This document shows, one piece after another, positions 1 to 7,693 of a stretch of DNA of 32,280 nucleotides. The DNA is from Desulfovibrio sp. (lineage in GTDB: Bacteria > Desulfobacterota > Desulfovibrionia > Desulfovibrionales > Desulfovibrionaceae), in NCBI GenBank assembly GCA_028708865.1, contig JAQVYA010000016.1, positions 1 to 32,280 of the forward strand, written 5' to 3'. A program made the position numbers and the translations under genes. The stretch's first letter is position 1. Each line of letters begins with the position of its first letter. The notes below the pieces were generated by a model. That model worked only from the letters and a program-made list of their open reading frames with translations. It was not told the origin of the DNA and searched no databases.

Positions 1-272
1 ATCAAGGCCACGCGGGGCTTGGGAATTCCCGCATTGCGCGCCAGGTCCTCCTCAATGGCGTGGAGCTGCGGGGCCTCGTGGGGTTCCAGGATTTGGGCGC
101 GGTACATGCGCAGGACCACCTTGTCCGAGTACCAGTAGCTGAAGAAGTTCATGCCCAGGGCCAGGATCATGGCGAATATCAACCCGGCCCGGCCACCCAT
201 GGCCGCACCCAGGAACAGGATGATGGCGGACAGGGCCGCCAGGAGAACAAGGGTTTTGATCTGGCTGCTCAT
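1..272 (-). CDS. htpX: Protease HtpX homolog, N-terminal part (cut by window start)
   Basis: Membrane zinc metalloprotease of the M48 family that helps clear misfolded inner-membrane proteins. Only the first 90 residues are in the window. They show two adjacent hydrophobic segments (about residues 6-23 and 29-45), then the conserved stretch FFSYWYSDKVVLRMYRAQ, then the loop leading to the catalytic domain (HAIEEDLARNAGIPKPRVAL). The HExxH zinc site lies beyond the window edge. The start ATG at 272 is preceded by AGAGGA at a normal distance. A small heat-shock gene lies 152 bases upstream on the same strand, which fits a protein-quality-control pair, and htpX also appears to have its own promoter in that gap. 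Identification is firm; completeness cannot be judged. Confidence 0.93.
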   Translation of the reverse strand, partial: MSSQIKTLVLLAALSAIILFLGAAMGGRAGLIFAMILALGMNFFSYWYSDKVVLRMYRAQILEPHEAPQLHAIEEDLARNAGIPKPRVAL

Positions 273-389
273 TGCGCGTCCTCTTGCTGCGGGCCGCGTC
301 CTTGCCGCGGACCCTTGGTCGGTCCGGGGCGTCGGCTCCGTGCGATGTGGTTTGCTCCCGAATCCGGGGGCGTTGGGGAAAGCAAAAAG

Positions 390-417
390 AGGATAGTAAT
401 TCCACGCCCGGAGTCAA
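390..417 (-). promoter_or_regulatory. Candidate sigma-70 promoter for htpX
   Basis: On the minus strand TTGACT (417-412) is followed after 16 bases by TATCCT (395-390), about 110 bases before the htpX start codon. The -35 matches consensus at 5 of 6 positions and the -10 at 4 of 6. It lies just after the small heat-shock gene stop, so htpX could be transcribed separately from it. No heat-shock operator such as CIRCE is visible. Confidence 0.45.
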
Positions 418-424
418 GAGCATG

Positions 425-844
425 TTATTCCGGGGTGATGCGCCTGTGGACAGGGCGTTTGCGCCGCAGGCTCACGTTGAGCAGCCCGTTTTTGAGCACC
501 GCGCTGACGCTCTCCGGATCCGCATCCGAGGGGAGCATAAAGCTGCGTTGAAACGGACCATAGCCCAGCTCCAGTGCATGGTAGGTCACGTCCTGACCGG
601 AAAAGACCCGCTCCCCACTGACGTGCAGGCCGCCGTCGCGCACCTCCACGCGGATATTTTCCAAAGGAACGCCCGGCAATTCCAACACAAAGGTCAGTCC
701 CTGCTCGTTTTCAAATACGTCCGTGGCCGGGGTGTGCACGAACGCGCCGCCCCTGCCTGTGGTGCCGCGCAGCTCCATGATTCGTTGCAGGGTTTGTTCC
801 GGGTCTCCCAGGTGAATCCATGGCTTCCAGTCGTTTTTGCTCAT
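425..844 (-). CDS. Small heat-shock protein, Hsp20/alpha-crystallin family
   Basis: ATP-independent holdase chaperone of the cytoplasm, 139 residues. The alpha-crystallin domain spans about residues 40-130: it opens with the TPATDVFENEQGLTFVLELPG region, contains LENIRVEVRDGGLHVSGER, and ends with the A-x-x-x-N-G-L-L motif typical of the family (AVLKNGLLNVSL). The N-terminal arm is short. The C-terminal tail (RRKRPVHRRITPE) has no I/V-x-I/V motif, which most oligomer-forming family members use to dock onto neighbouring subunits. The start at MSKNDWKPW was chosen because the frame upstream to 904 is not family-like; the ribosome site is weak (GAGAG). The gene is divergent from pfkA and upstream of htpX. 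Confidence 0.92.
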   Translation of the reverse strand: MSKNDWKPWIHLGDPEQTLQRIMELRGTTGRGGAFVHTPATDVFENEQGLTFVLELPGVPLENIRVEVRDGGLHVSGERVFSGQDVTYHALELGYGPFQRSFMLPSDADPESVSAVLKNGLLNVSLRRKRPVHRRITPE

Positions 845-897
845 GGCGTTTCGCTCTCGGGTGAGGTGGCCCCGGCCGGGATTCTCACGGGCTTCCC

Positions 898-926
898 TTG
901 TCATTCCCGTAAGGCCAGGGTAAGAA
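898..926 (+). promoter_or_regulatory. Possible pfkA promoter
   Basis: TTGTCA (898-903), a 17-base spacer and TAAGAA (921-926) lie about 50 bases before the pfkA ribosome site. The -35 is good (5 of 6) but the -10 is poor (3 of 6), and an AT-rich TTTATATTT directly follows. The 136-bp gap is shared with the divergent small heat-shock gene. Confidence 0.3.
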
Positions 927-980
927 TTTATATTTCAGCCCGTGCATACAACTTTTTTGCATTCCTGAAAAGGAGGACGC

Positions 981-2318
981 ATGCACACCCGGAACTTCGA
1001 TTTTCAGCCCCTGAGCAACGAGGATACCTACATCCGGACGCTGGGGCAGGCTACCATTGATTCGCCGCTTCAGCTGGAACGCTTTATCGATGGCGATGAT
1101 TCTATTTTTGTGGAAGTGTATAAGGATGCTCGGTTTTGCGCCGTGGGCCAGGATGGCGTCCACGAGCCTGTGGTTTTTGAGCACGCCGGGCCGCGGGCCA
1201 AGCTTTTTTTTGACCCCTCCAAGACCAAATGCGCGGTGGTCACCTGCGGGGGGCTTTGCCCGGGGTTGAACAACGTGATCCGCTCTATTGTGCTGGAGGC
1301 GTACCATTTCTACAATGTCCCGGCCGTGTTCGGCGTGCGCTACGGCCTGGCCGGGTTTATTCCCGAACACGGCTACAATTTCGAAGAACTGACCCCGGAA
1401 AGCGTGCGCGACATCCACGAATTCGGCGGCACCATGTTGGGTTCCTCGCGCGGGCCCCAGTCTCCGGAGGAAATCGTGGATGCCCTGGAACGCATGAACA
1501 TCGGCATCCTGTTCATGATCGGCGGGGACGGCACCATGCGCGCCGCCTCCAAGGTGCAGGAGGTCATCGAACAGCGCGGAGCGCGCATCGCCGTGGTGGG
1601 CGTGCCCAAGACCATTGACAACGATATCAGCTTCGTGGCCAAGACCTTTGGTTTTGATACGGCCGTGGCCAAGGCCACGGAAGCCATTCGCTGCGCTCAT
1701 ACCGAAGCCCTGGGCGGGCCCAACGGCATCGGCGTGGTCAAACTCATGGGCCGCAACGCCGGATTCATTGCGGCCGAGGCCTGCCTGGCCCTGAGGGACG
1801 CCAATTTTGTGCTGGTCCCTGAGGAGCCGTTCGACCTGTACGGGGAGCACGGCTTTCTGGAGGCCCTGCGCGAGCGGCTGCGCAGTCGGGGGCACGCGGT
1901 CATCGTTGTGGCCGAAGGCGCGGGCCAGAACCTGTTCCGGGATATTCACGGCACCGACGCCTCGGGCAATGTTCGTCTTGGGGACATCGGGTCCCTGCTC
2001 TGTTCCGAGATCAAAAAATATTTCCAGGAGCAGGGCACGGAAATCACGCTGAAATATATCGACCCCAGCTACATCATCCGTTCCGTGCCGGCCAACAGCG
2101 CGGACGGCATCTACTGCGGTTTTTTGGGGGCCCATTCCGTGCACGCGGCCATGAGCGGCCGCACCGGCATGGTGGTGAGCAAGTGGAACGGACGCTTTGT
2201 GCATATTCCCTTTTCCCTGATCACGCGGGGGAAAAAGAACATCAACACCCGCTCCAACTATTGGCGCGCCGTGCTCGAGGCCACGGGCCAGCCTCGGACC
2301 CTGCGCAACCCGGGTTGA
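981..2318 (+). CDS. pfkA: 6-phosphofructokinase, long 'mixed' type, probably ATP-dependent
   Basis: Phosphorylates fructose 6-phosphate to fructose 1,6-bisphosphate in glycolysis. At 445 residues it is much longer than E. coli PfkA (320) and carries an N-terminal extension of about 80 residues before the core begins at CGGLCPGLNN (89-98). The nucleotide loop is GGDGT (181-185) and the catalytic loop is PKTIDNDI (209-216). Gly in the first motif is typical of ATP users; Lys in the second is usual in pyrophosphate enzymes but also occurs in plant and trypanosome ATP enzymes. The mixed Gly/Lys pair therefore favours ATP without proving it. The start has an excellent ribosome site (AAAAGGAGG) 5 bases upstream. 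The gene stands alone and ends in an intrinsic terminator. Confidence 0.93.
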   Translation: MHTRNFDFQPLSNEDTYIRTLGQATIDSPLQLERFIDGDDSIFVEVYKDARFCAVGQDGVHEPVVFEHAGPRAKLFFDPSKTKCAVVTCGGLCPGLNNVIRSIVLEAYHFYNVPAVFGVRYGLAGFIPEHGYNFEELTPESVRDIHEFGGTMLGSSRGPQSPEEIVDALERMNIGILFMIGGDGTMRAASKVQEVIEQRGARIAVVGVPKTIDNDISFVAKTFGFDTAVAKATEAIRCAHTEALGGPNGIGVVKLMGRNAGFIAAEACLALRDANFVLVPEEPFDLYGEHGFLEALRERLRSRGHAVIVVAEGAGQNLFRDIHGTDASGNVRLGDIGSLLCSEIKKYFQEQGTEITLKYIDPSYIIRSVPANSADGIYCGFLGAHSVHAAMSGRTGMVVSKWNGRFVHIPFSLITRGKKNINTRSNYWRAVLEATGQPRTLRNPG

Positions 2319-2339
2319 ACGGGTGATTTCCGGGCAGAG

Positions 2340-2394
2340 CCGGTCTGTTGCACCTCAGGGCAGAGCCGGGGATGCAACGGACCGGTTTTCTTTT
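2340..2394 (+). terminator. Intrinsic terminator after pfkA
   Basis: A 13-bp stem pairs 2340-2352 (CCGGTCTGTTGCA) with 2373-2385 (TGCAACGGACCGG), with one G-U pair and a 20-base loop. It is followed directly by TTTTCTTTT. It lies 22 bases after the pfkA stop codon. Confidence 0.85.
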
Positions 2395-2784
2395 GTATGA
2401 TTTTCGTTTTTTTACACCTTTTCCCGTCTTTTCCCGGCGTGGGCCGCGGCATGGAGCAAAGCGCCGGACAAAGCATTCGATCTTAAAGGGTTTCCCCTTG
2501 CCTGCAATCCCGAAATTGGGCTAGGTTTGCCCTAGCCTCGGCATCAAGTCTACTCGGTTCGTTGTTCCAGCAGCAGCTTTGTGGATCCGCAATACCGGTC
2601 CGTGGGTGTGGGGCATGGGGCTCTGGGACTATTCGGCCACGGATTCACAAAGCCTGGACCGGGTGCGCAAGAGGCCCAAAAAATTAATCTAGGAATGATA
2701 ATTCTTATTGATTTTTGACTGGTCTTTGATATCGTTCCGAAAAAATGAGGTATGACGGAATCATATGTAAAGGGGGTTTAGGGT
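2395..2784 (+). other. 390-bp gene-free region before cydA, with inverted repeats
   Basis: No credible coding frame is seen. Contents: a 7-bp hairpin GGCTAGG/CCTAGCC (2519-2537, 5-base loop, no T-run); a 14-base inverted repeat GCTTTGTGGATCCG (2576-2589) with CGGATTCACAAAGC (2640-2653), differing at one position that would be a G-U pair in RNA; and CCGGTCC (2595-2601) with GGACCGG (2656-2662). The last two pairs interlock in the order A-B-A'-B', as in a pseudoknot. From 2680 the sequence becomes AT-rich and holds a weak promoter candidate, TTGATT (2708) - 16 bases - TATCGT (2730). If transcription starts there, the repeats lie upstream of the start and would be DNA sites rather than leader RNA. 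Confidence 0.4.
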
Positions 2785-4095
2785 ATGGACGTTGTCATGT
2801 TGTCCAGGCTGCAATTCGCAGCAGCCACCATGTTCCACTTCATTTTCGTGCCGCTCACGCTGGGCCTTTCCGTGCTCATTGCGGTCATGGAAACCATGTA
2901 TGTGCGTTCCGGGAACGAGGTCTACAAACGGATGGCCAAGTTCTGGGGGCACATTTTTCTGATCAACTTCGCCCTGGGCGTGGTCACGGGCATTACGCTG
3001 GAGTTCCAGTTCGGCACGAACTGGTCCAAGTACTCCATCTTCGTGGGTGATATTTTTGGTTCGCTGCTGGCCATTGAGGCCACGGCGGCCTTTTTCCTGG
3101 AGTCTACCTTTGTGGCGGTCTGGGCCTTTGGCTGGAACCGGCTTTCCGCCAAGATGCACTGCGTGGCCGCCTGGCTCATCGCCTTTGCAGGCAACCTTTC
3201 CGCAATCTGGATTCTCATTGCCAACGGCTTCATGCAGGATCCCACCGGCTATGAGATCGTCCAGACCGCGGCTGGCCCGCGGGCCGAGCTGGTGGACTTT
3301 TGGGCCGTCATCTTCAACCCCTTTGCCTGGCACGAGTTTGTGCACACGGTGACCGGCTCCCTGGCTCTGGGCGCATTTTTTGTGGTCGGGGTGAGCGCTT
3401 GGCACCTCTTGCGCAAAAATGAGATGGATTTCTTCCGCCGCTCCTTCCGCATCGCCGTGGGGTTCGCCTTTGCCGCGTCCCTGGTGGTGGCCGGGCAGGG
3501 GCACTTCCACGGCAACCACGTGGCCGAGGTGCAGCCCGCCAAGCTGGCGGCCATGGAGGCCCATTTTGAGACGCAGGCCAATGCGCCCATGTATCTGTTA
3601 CAGATTCCCGGTGAAAAGGAGAACAAGCTGGAGGCGCTGCCTATCCCGTCCATGCTCTCCATCCTGGCTTTCAACGATCCCGACGCCGTGGTGCAGGGGC
3701 TCAACGACTTCCCCGAGGAGGACCGGCCCCCGGTTGTGCTGACCTTCCTGAGCTTCCGCGTCATGGTGGGCATCGGCACCCTCATGATCCTGGTGGGTGG
3801 GCTGGCCTGGCTCAAGCGCAACAGCATCGACGACCAAAAGCTGCTTCTGCGCGCCCTGCCGTTCATGATTCCCCTGCCGTACATCGCGTTGCAGGCGGGC
3901 TGGATCGTGGCCGAGGTGGGTCGCCAGCCCTGGATCGTCTACGGACTGATGCGCACGTCGGACGCGGTCTCTCCGGTGCAGCCCGGTCAGGTCGGCGGCT
4001 CGCTTGCGGCCATGTTCCTGATTTACGCCCTGCTGGGCGCGGCCGGCATCTTCCTGATGGTGCGCACCTCCCGGAAGGGCCCGCACAAGGCCTAG
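2785..4095 (+). CDS. cydA: Cytochrome bd quinol oxidase subunit I
   Basis: Catalytic haem-carrying subunit of the membrane enzyme that oxidises quinol and reduces oxygen to water. In a strict anaerobe its likely job is oxygen defence. The haem ligands are visible: His18 (MFHFIFVPLTLG), His187 (HEFVHT) and Met327 (SFRVMVGIG). The GRQPW signature is at 379-383. The quinol-binding loop start AEVQPAKLAAMEAHF is present, but the loop is short, so the protein has 436 residues against about 520 in E. coli (short-Q-loop class). The start has a purine-rich ribosome site (AAAGGGGG, 8 bases away). cydB follows after 24 bases, and the pair ends in a strong terminator. No CydX-type small subunit gene follows cydB directly. 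Confidence 0.97.
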   Translation: MDVVMLSRLQFAAATMFHFIFVPLTLGLSVLIAVMETMYVRSGNEVYKRMAKFWGHIFLINFALGVVTGITLEFQFGTNWSKYSIFVGDIFGSLLAIEATAAFFLESTFVAVWAFGWNRLSAKMHCVAAWLIAFAGNLSAIWILIANGFMQDPTGYEIVQTAAGPRAELVDFWAVIFNPFAWHEFVHTVTGSLALGAFFVVGVSAWHLLRKNEMDFFRRSFRIAVGFAFAASLVVAGQGHFHGNHVAEVQPAKLAAMEAHFETQANAPMYLLQIPGEKENKLEALPIPSMLSILAFNDPDAVVQGLNDFPEEDRPPVVLTFLSFRVMVGIGTLMILVGGLAWLKRNSIDDQKLLLRALPFMIPLPYIALQAGWIVAEVGRQPWIVYGLMRTSDAVSPVQPGQVGGSLAAMFLIYALLGAAGIFLMVRTSRKGPHKA

Positions 4096-4119
4096 CCGCC
4101 CAACCTAAGGAGAAACGCA

Positions 4120-5157
4120 ATGCTTGAAAGCACACATCTCTATCTTGCCGGTATTTGGTTTATTTTGTGGGGCGTCCTCTGGGCGGTATACTTTGCCCTG
4201 GACGGCTTTGACTTCGGCGTGGGCATGCTGTTGCCCTTCCTGGGCAAGACCGAACAGGAAAAACGGATCATGCTCAATGCCGTGGGCCCGTTTTGGGATG
4301 GCAACGAAGTCTGGCTCATCGCGGCCGGGGGAGTGACCTTTGCGGCCTTTCCCTTTGCCTATGCCGTGATGTTCAGTTGGCTGTACACGCCGCTGTTGTT
4401 GCTGCTCTTTGCCCTGATCTTGCGCGGGGTTTCCTTTGAGTTCCGCAGCCAGATTGAAAGCCCGACCTGGAAAAAGGTCTGGGATACGTGTCAGTTCGTG
4501 GGCAGCGTCCTGCCTTCCATTCTGCTGGGCGTGGCCTTTGCCAATATCTTCCAGGGCCTGCCTTTTAATGCGGACTACGTGAACCCGGGCGGCACCCTGC
4601 AATTGCTCAACCCTTATGGTCTGGCCGGTGGCGTGCTCTTTCTGGTCATTTTTCTGACCCACGGCGCTGTCTGGCTGGCCGTGCGCACCGAGGGCGAACT
4701 GCGTCGGCGGGCCGTGAACGTGGCCACTAAACTGTGGCCCCTGCTGCTCGTGCTGGTGCTGGTCTTCCTGGCCTGGAGCTGGGTGGGCACCAAGCTGTTC
4801 AGCAACTATCTGCAATACCCGGCGCTCTTTCTGCTGCTGCTCGTGCCTGTGGGCGGGCTTTTGCTCATGCGGGTCTTCATGGGCGCGGGCAAGTGGTGGC
4901 AGGCGTGGTTCGCCTCCCTGGCGTTCATCATTGGCACCACGCTGTTTGCCGTGGTGGGACTGTTCCCGGCCATCATGCCGGCCAGCCCGAATCCCCAGTT
5001 CAGCGTAACCATTCACAACGCTTCGTCATCGGAGCTGACTCTGTCCATCATGCTCGGGGTGGCGCTGGTGTTTGTGCCCCTTGTCATTGCTTACCAGGCC
5101 TGGGCGTACAAGACCTTTGCGGCCGCGCCCGTGGGGGAGGACGATATTAAGTACTAG
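4120..5157 (+). CDS. cydB: Cytochrome bd quinol oxidase subunit II
   Basis: Second structural subunit of cytochrome bd, a polytopic membrane protein that stabilises the haem-bearing CydA. The 345-residue protein shows the family hallmarks DGFDFGVGMLLPF (about residues 28-40) and GPFWDGNEVWL (about 57-67), and alternates hydrophobic helices with short polar loops to the end. Length fits the family (about 335-380). The ribosome site AAGGAG lies 7 bases before the ATG. It is cotranscribed with cydA (24-base gap), with a terminator 28 bases after the stop. Confidence 0.97.
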   Translation: MLESTHLYLAGIWFILWGVLWAVYFALDGFDFGVGMLLPFLGKTEQEKRIMLNAVGPFWDGNEVWLIAAGGVTFAAFPFAYAVMFSWLYTPLLLLLFALILRGVSFEFRSQIESPTWKKVWDTCQFVGSVLPSILLGVAFANIFQGLPFNADYVNPGGTLQLLNPYGLAGGVLFLVIFLTHGAVWLAVRTEGELRRRAVNVATKLWPLLLVLVLVFLAWSWVGTKLFSNYLQYPALFLLLLVPVGGLLLMRVFMGAGKWWQAWFASLAFIIGTTLFAVVGLFPAIMPASPNPQFSVTIHNASSSELTLSIMLGVALVFVPLVIAYQAWAYKTFAAAPVGEDDIKY

Positions 5158-5185
5158 CCCTTGCCGCGCCTGGGCCGATGATCTC

Positions 5186-5215
5186 AAGGGAACCCCTCTC
5201 GGGTTCCCTTTTCTT
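5186..5215 (+). terminator. Intrinsic terminator after cydAB
   Basis: A perfect 10-bp stem, AAGGGAACCC (5186-5195) with GGGTTCCCTT (5201-5210), has a 5-base loop CTCTC and is followed by TTCTT. It closes the cydAB operon. Confidence 0.93.
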
Positions 5216-5329
5216 GTCATGGGGAAACGTCATGGGGATCATCACACGGGATGCGTTTCGTGGAAGGATCGTGGATGGAGCGCCAAGGCCGTCAAAAGGC
5301 CGGGACGTTCCAACGGGCAAAGGAACTGG

Positions 5330-5842
5330 TCAGTGGGTCTGCACCGGCTTTTTGCGGCGGATGTAGTAGCGGTAATACCCGGCCAGGTTGCTGCACAGGA
5401 ATAAGGATTCCAGAAGCACGGCACCCGGGGATTCGGCCAGCACGTTGTGGGTGATCCAGACCACGGTGCCGATGATCATGGTCTGGCGCAGGATTTTATC
5501 GTTGCGGCAAAAGGCGGCCGTGGTCTGGATCAGGGACGCCCCGCAGCTCAGGATGCTGAGCAGGCCTTCATAGGTGAAGACCGTCACCGGCAGGCAGGCA
5601 AAGGCGAACACGGCCATGGCCCGCTTGGACGTGAGAAACGCGCCGAACAGGTATCGGGTGGCGGCCACCACCATGAGCAGTCCGGCCGTGGTGTGCCCCA
5701 GCAGGAAAAAGTGCACGGCCGTGAGGGTCACGGAGACGAACAGGCAAAGCAGGATGTATTTCCGGTCCTTGAACTGGAAGGAAATCGCGTCGGAAATGAT
5801 CGCAAGGCAGACCAGCACTTGCGACAGCGCGTAGAGGGACAT
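5330..5842 (-). CDS. YgjV-family inner membrane protein
   Basis: A 170-residue polytopic membrane protein whose pattern matches the bacterial YgjV family, which has no assigned function. It opens with a hydrophobic N-terminus (LYALSQVLVCLAIISDAISF) followed by FKDRKYILLCLF, a motif where family members say 'QFKxRK'. Further helices are seen at about 35-75, 80-105 and 115-160, with a basic tail (YYRYYIRRKKP). The ATG at 5842 is preceded by GGAGAG at a good distance; a TTG three bases earlier is less likely. It is monocistronic and convergent with cydAB. I infer no link to respiration beyond position. Confidence 0.75.
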   Translation of the reverse strand: MSLYALSQVLVCLAIISDAISFQFKDRKYILLCLFVSVTLTAVHFFLLGHTTAGLLMVVAATRYLFGAFLTSKRAMAVFAFACLPVTVFTYEGLLSILSCGASLIQTTAAFCRNDKILRQTMIIGTVVWITHNVLAESPGAVLLESLFLCSNLAGYYRYYIRRKKPVQTH

Positions 5843-6068
5843 CAAAGACTCTCCAACAGGCTGCGTCCATTAAACGAATGGTCCGCAGGTAATCGTCAAG
5901 GTTGTGTCGATGCTCACGGGCGGGGCATCGACAAGCGGTGTTTGTGGTTGGCTTGGTAGGTTTCAGGCGCAACAACACCTCGGGCCAGAGCCCACCATTG
6001 GACAAGAAGCGGGAAATGGCAAGCAAATCCAGAGGAGATTTTTTCAGGGTCGGGAGCTTGGTCCGGGG

Positions 6069-7241
6069 TCAAACGTATTGGGCCGCGGCATGGCCCGAGG
6101 ACCAGGCCCATTGGAGATTGTAGCCGCCGAGCCTGCCGGTCACGTCCAACAGCTCCCCGATGACGAACAGCCCCGGGCAATTGCGTGCCTGCATGGTTTT
6201 GGAGGAAATCTCCCGGGTATCCACGCCTCCGGCCGCCACTTCGGCCTTGAGCATGCCCTCGGTGCGCTGGGGCGTACACGGAAAGGCCGTGAGCTGCGCG
6301 ACCACGCGGTCCAGCTCCGCGTTGGAAAGCTCGCACAAGGGCTTTTCCGCCCGGGCGGGAGGGAGCAGAATGCCGGCCACCCGGGCCGGAATATGGTGTG
6401 CGAGATGATTTTTCAGCCGGGTTTTGCTTTGCCGTGCTTCACGAAGCTCGGCGCTTAGGTTCAGACCGGGCAACAGATCCGCGTGCATGGCTTGGCCGCG
6501 TTGCCAATACAGGGAAAGCTGGAGCGCGGCCGGGCCGCTCAGTCCCTTATGGGTGAACAGCAGATCGTCTTCCACAACATGCCCGGCCGCTTGCAGGCGC
6601 GCCCGAAGGCTTACTCCGGCAAGTTCGCGGCAGAGTTTTTGCTGTTCCGGCGGCAGGACAAAAGGCACCAGGGCCGGACGCGGGGGCAGAACGCTGAGTC
6701 CCAGTCCCGCAGCCAGGCGCATGCCCAGGTCCGTGGCTCCGGCATCGGGCCAGGACGGCCCGCCCAGGGCCAGCACCAAGTGGTCGCAGGTCAGTTCGTC
6801 GTGGTCGGTATGGACCCGATACCCCGCGTCTGTGCGCTGAACCTGCTCAATGGAGCGTCGGAGCAGAAATTCGGCCCCGGCGTTCCGGCAGGCCTGCTCC
6901 AGGGCGCGGGCCAGGGCAGGAGCCCCTTGGGAACAAAAGAGCTGGCCCGGATTCTTTTCCTCATGCCCCAACCCCAGCTCCGCCAGCAGAGCCACCGCAT
7001 CCCACGGGCCGAACCGTGCCAGGGCCGAGCGGACAAAAGCGGGGTTGGCGGAAGAATAGTCCTCGGCGCAGGCGTCCAGATGGGTGAAATTGCAGCGCCC
7101 GCCGCCGGAAATACGCACCTTTCGCGCCGCAACCGGGCCGTGATCCACCAAGGTCACGCCGCGACCCCGCCGGGCTGCGAACAGGGCGCAGCACAGTCCG
7201 GAAGCCCCGGCCCCGAGGATGACAACGTCATGATGCGGCAT
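6069..7241 (-). CDS. HI0933/BaiN-type FAD-dependent oxidoreductase
   Basis: Cytoplasmic flavoprotein of 390 residues. The dinucleotide-binding motif GAGASGLCCALFAARRG starts near residue 9. The family signature SGGGRCNFTH follows at about residues 49-58. The conserved C-terminus GELLDVTGRLGGYNLQWAWS (about 358-377) closes the FAD domain. An inserted substrate domain lies in the middle. Members include E. coli YhiN and the bile-acid enzyme BaiN, but the natural substrate of most is unknown, so none is assigned. The start at 7241 (MPHHDVVILG) places the nucleotide motif at the usual distance from the N-terminus. No good ribosome site precedes it, and the open frame extends to a GTG at 7343, so the start is uncertain. 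It is divergent from the miniprotein gene at 7380. Confidence 0.88.
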   Translation of the reverse strand: MPHHDVVILGAGASGLCCALFAARRGRGVTLVDHGPVAARKVRISGGGRCNFTHLDACAEDYSSANPAFVRSALARFGPWDAVALLAELGLGHEEKNPGQLFCSQGAPALARALEQACRNAGAEFLLRRSIEQVQRTDAGYRVHTDHDELTCDHLVLALGGPSWPDAGATDLGMRLAAGLGLSVLPPRPALVPFVLPPEQQKLCRELAGVSLRARLQAAGHVVEDDLLFTHKGLSGPAALQLSLYWQRGQAMHADLLPGLNLSAELREARQSKTRLKNHLAHHIPARVAGILLPPARAEKPLCELSNAELDRVVAQLTAFPCTPQRTEGMLKAEVAAGGVDTREISSKTMQARNCPGLFVIGELLDVTGRLGGYNLQWAWSSGHAAAQYV

Positions 7242-7379
7242 GCCCGGGCTGTACCCGAAGGGGGCGGGCCTGTCCAGGGCGGGAGCTTCGGCTATTTCCT
7301 TTGTGGACGGAATCTGGTAGCGAAAAAGAAATGTTCTGCGCACGGGTGCGCCAGGAGAAGCGAGGAAAAGGAGGACGGC

Positions 7380-7463
7380 ATGGATTATTTCTGGTTTCTC
7401 ACCGGACTGGCCATGACCATTGCGGTGATCGGTTTTATCAAGTGTTCGAGTCTGGAAGACTAG
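7380..7463 (+). CDS. 27-residue single-pass membrane miniprotein, possibly CydX-like
   Basis: A short gene with strong expression signals: AAGGAGG at 7368-7374 lies 5 bases before the ATG, and an intrinsic terminator follows 73 bases after the stop. The product starts MDYFWFLTG, continues with about 18 hydrophobic residues to FI at 19-20, and ends KCSSLED, so it should be a one-helix membrane peptide with a charged C-terminus. It shares M1, Y3, F4 and G9 with E. coli CydX (MWYFAWILG...), and a Leu-Glu pair at nearly the same place (25-26 against 24-25). CydX is the small subunit of cytochrome bd, and cydAB here lies 2.2 kb upstream without one. Four or five matches in so short a peptide are only suggestive. 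Other small-subunit roles (transporter or oxidase) are possible. That the gene is real is more certain than its function. Confidence 0.7.
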   Translation: MDYFWFLTGLAMTIAVIGFIKCSSLED

Positions 7464-7535
7464 GCATCGTATTTCGGTGCCCCATGTAGGATGCGCGTTG
7501 TGGCCGGAGTGGGCTTTGACGCAGCGTCCCTTGCC

Positions 7536-7566
7536 GGAACGGCCCTGAGGGGCCGTTTCGATTTTT
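7536..7566 (+). terminator. Intrinsic terminator after the miniprotein gene
   Basis: A perfect 8-bp stem, AACGGCCC (7538-7545) with GGGCCGTT (7550-7557), has loop TGAG, can extend at the base with a G-U pair, and is followed by GATTTTTC. It makes the miniprotein gene a separate transcript from the downstream nuclease gene. Confidence 0.82.
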
Positions 7567-7693
7567 CACGATTGCTCGTAGTGGTCCTGAGCAGCCTAGC
7601 GCGGTCTCGGACCTCGCCAACGGCTGGAACTGGCCTGGGCCGGCGAATCCTGCCGTACAACAGGGTCATGAACAAACGTAGCGGAGGCAAGGT

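Noticed and set aside
2694-2712. Fur-box-like AT-rich sequence (GATAATTCTTATTGAT) before cydA
   Set aside because: Only about 11 of 19 positions match the Fur consensus and the two halves are not complementary; AT-rich promoter sequence explains it.
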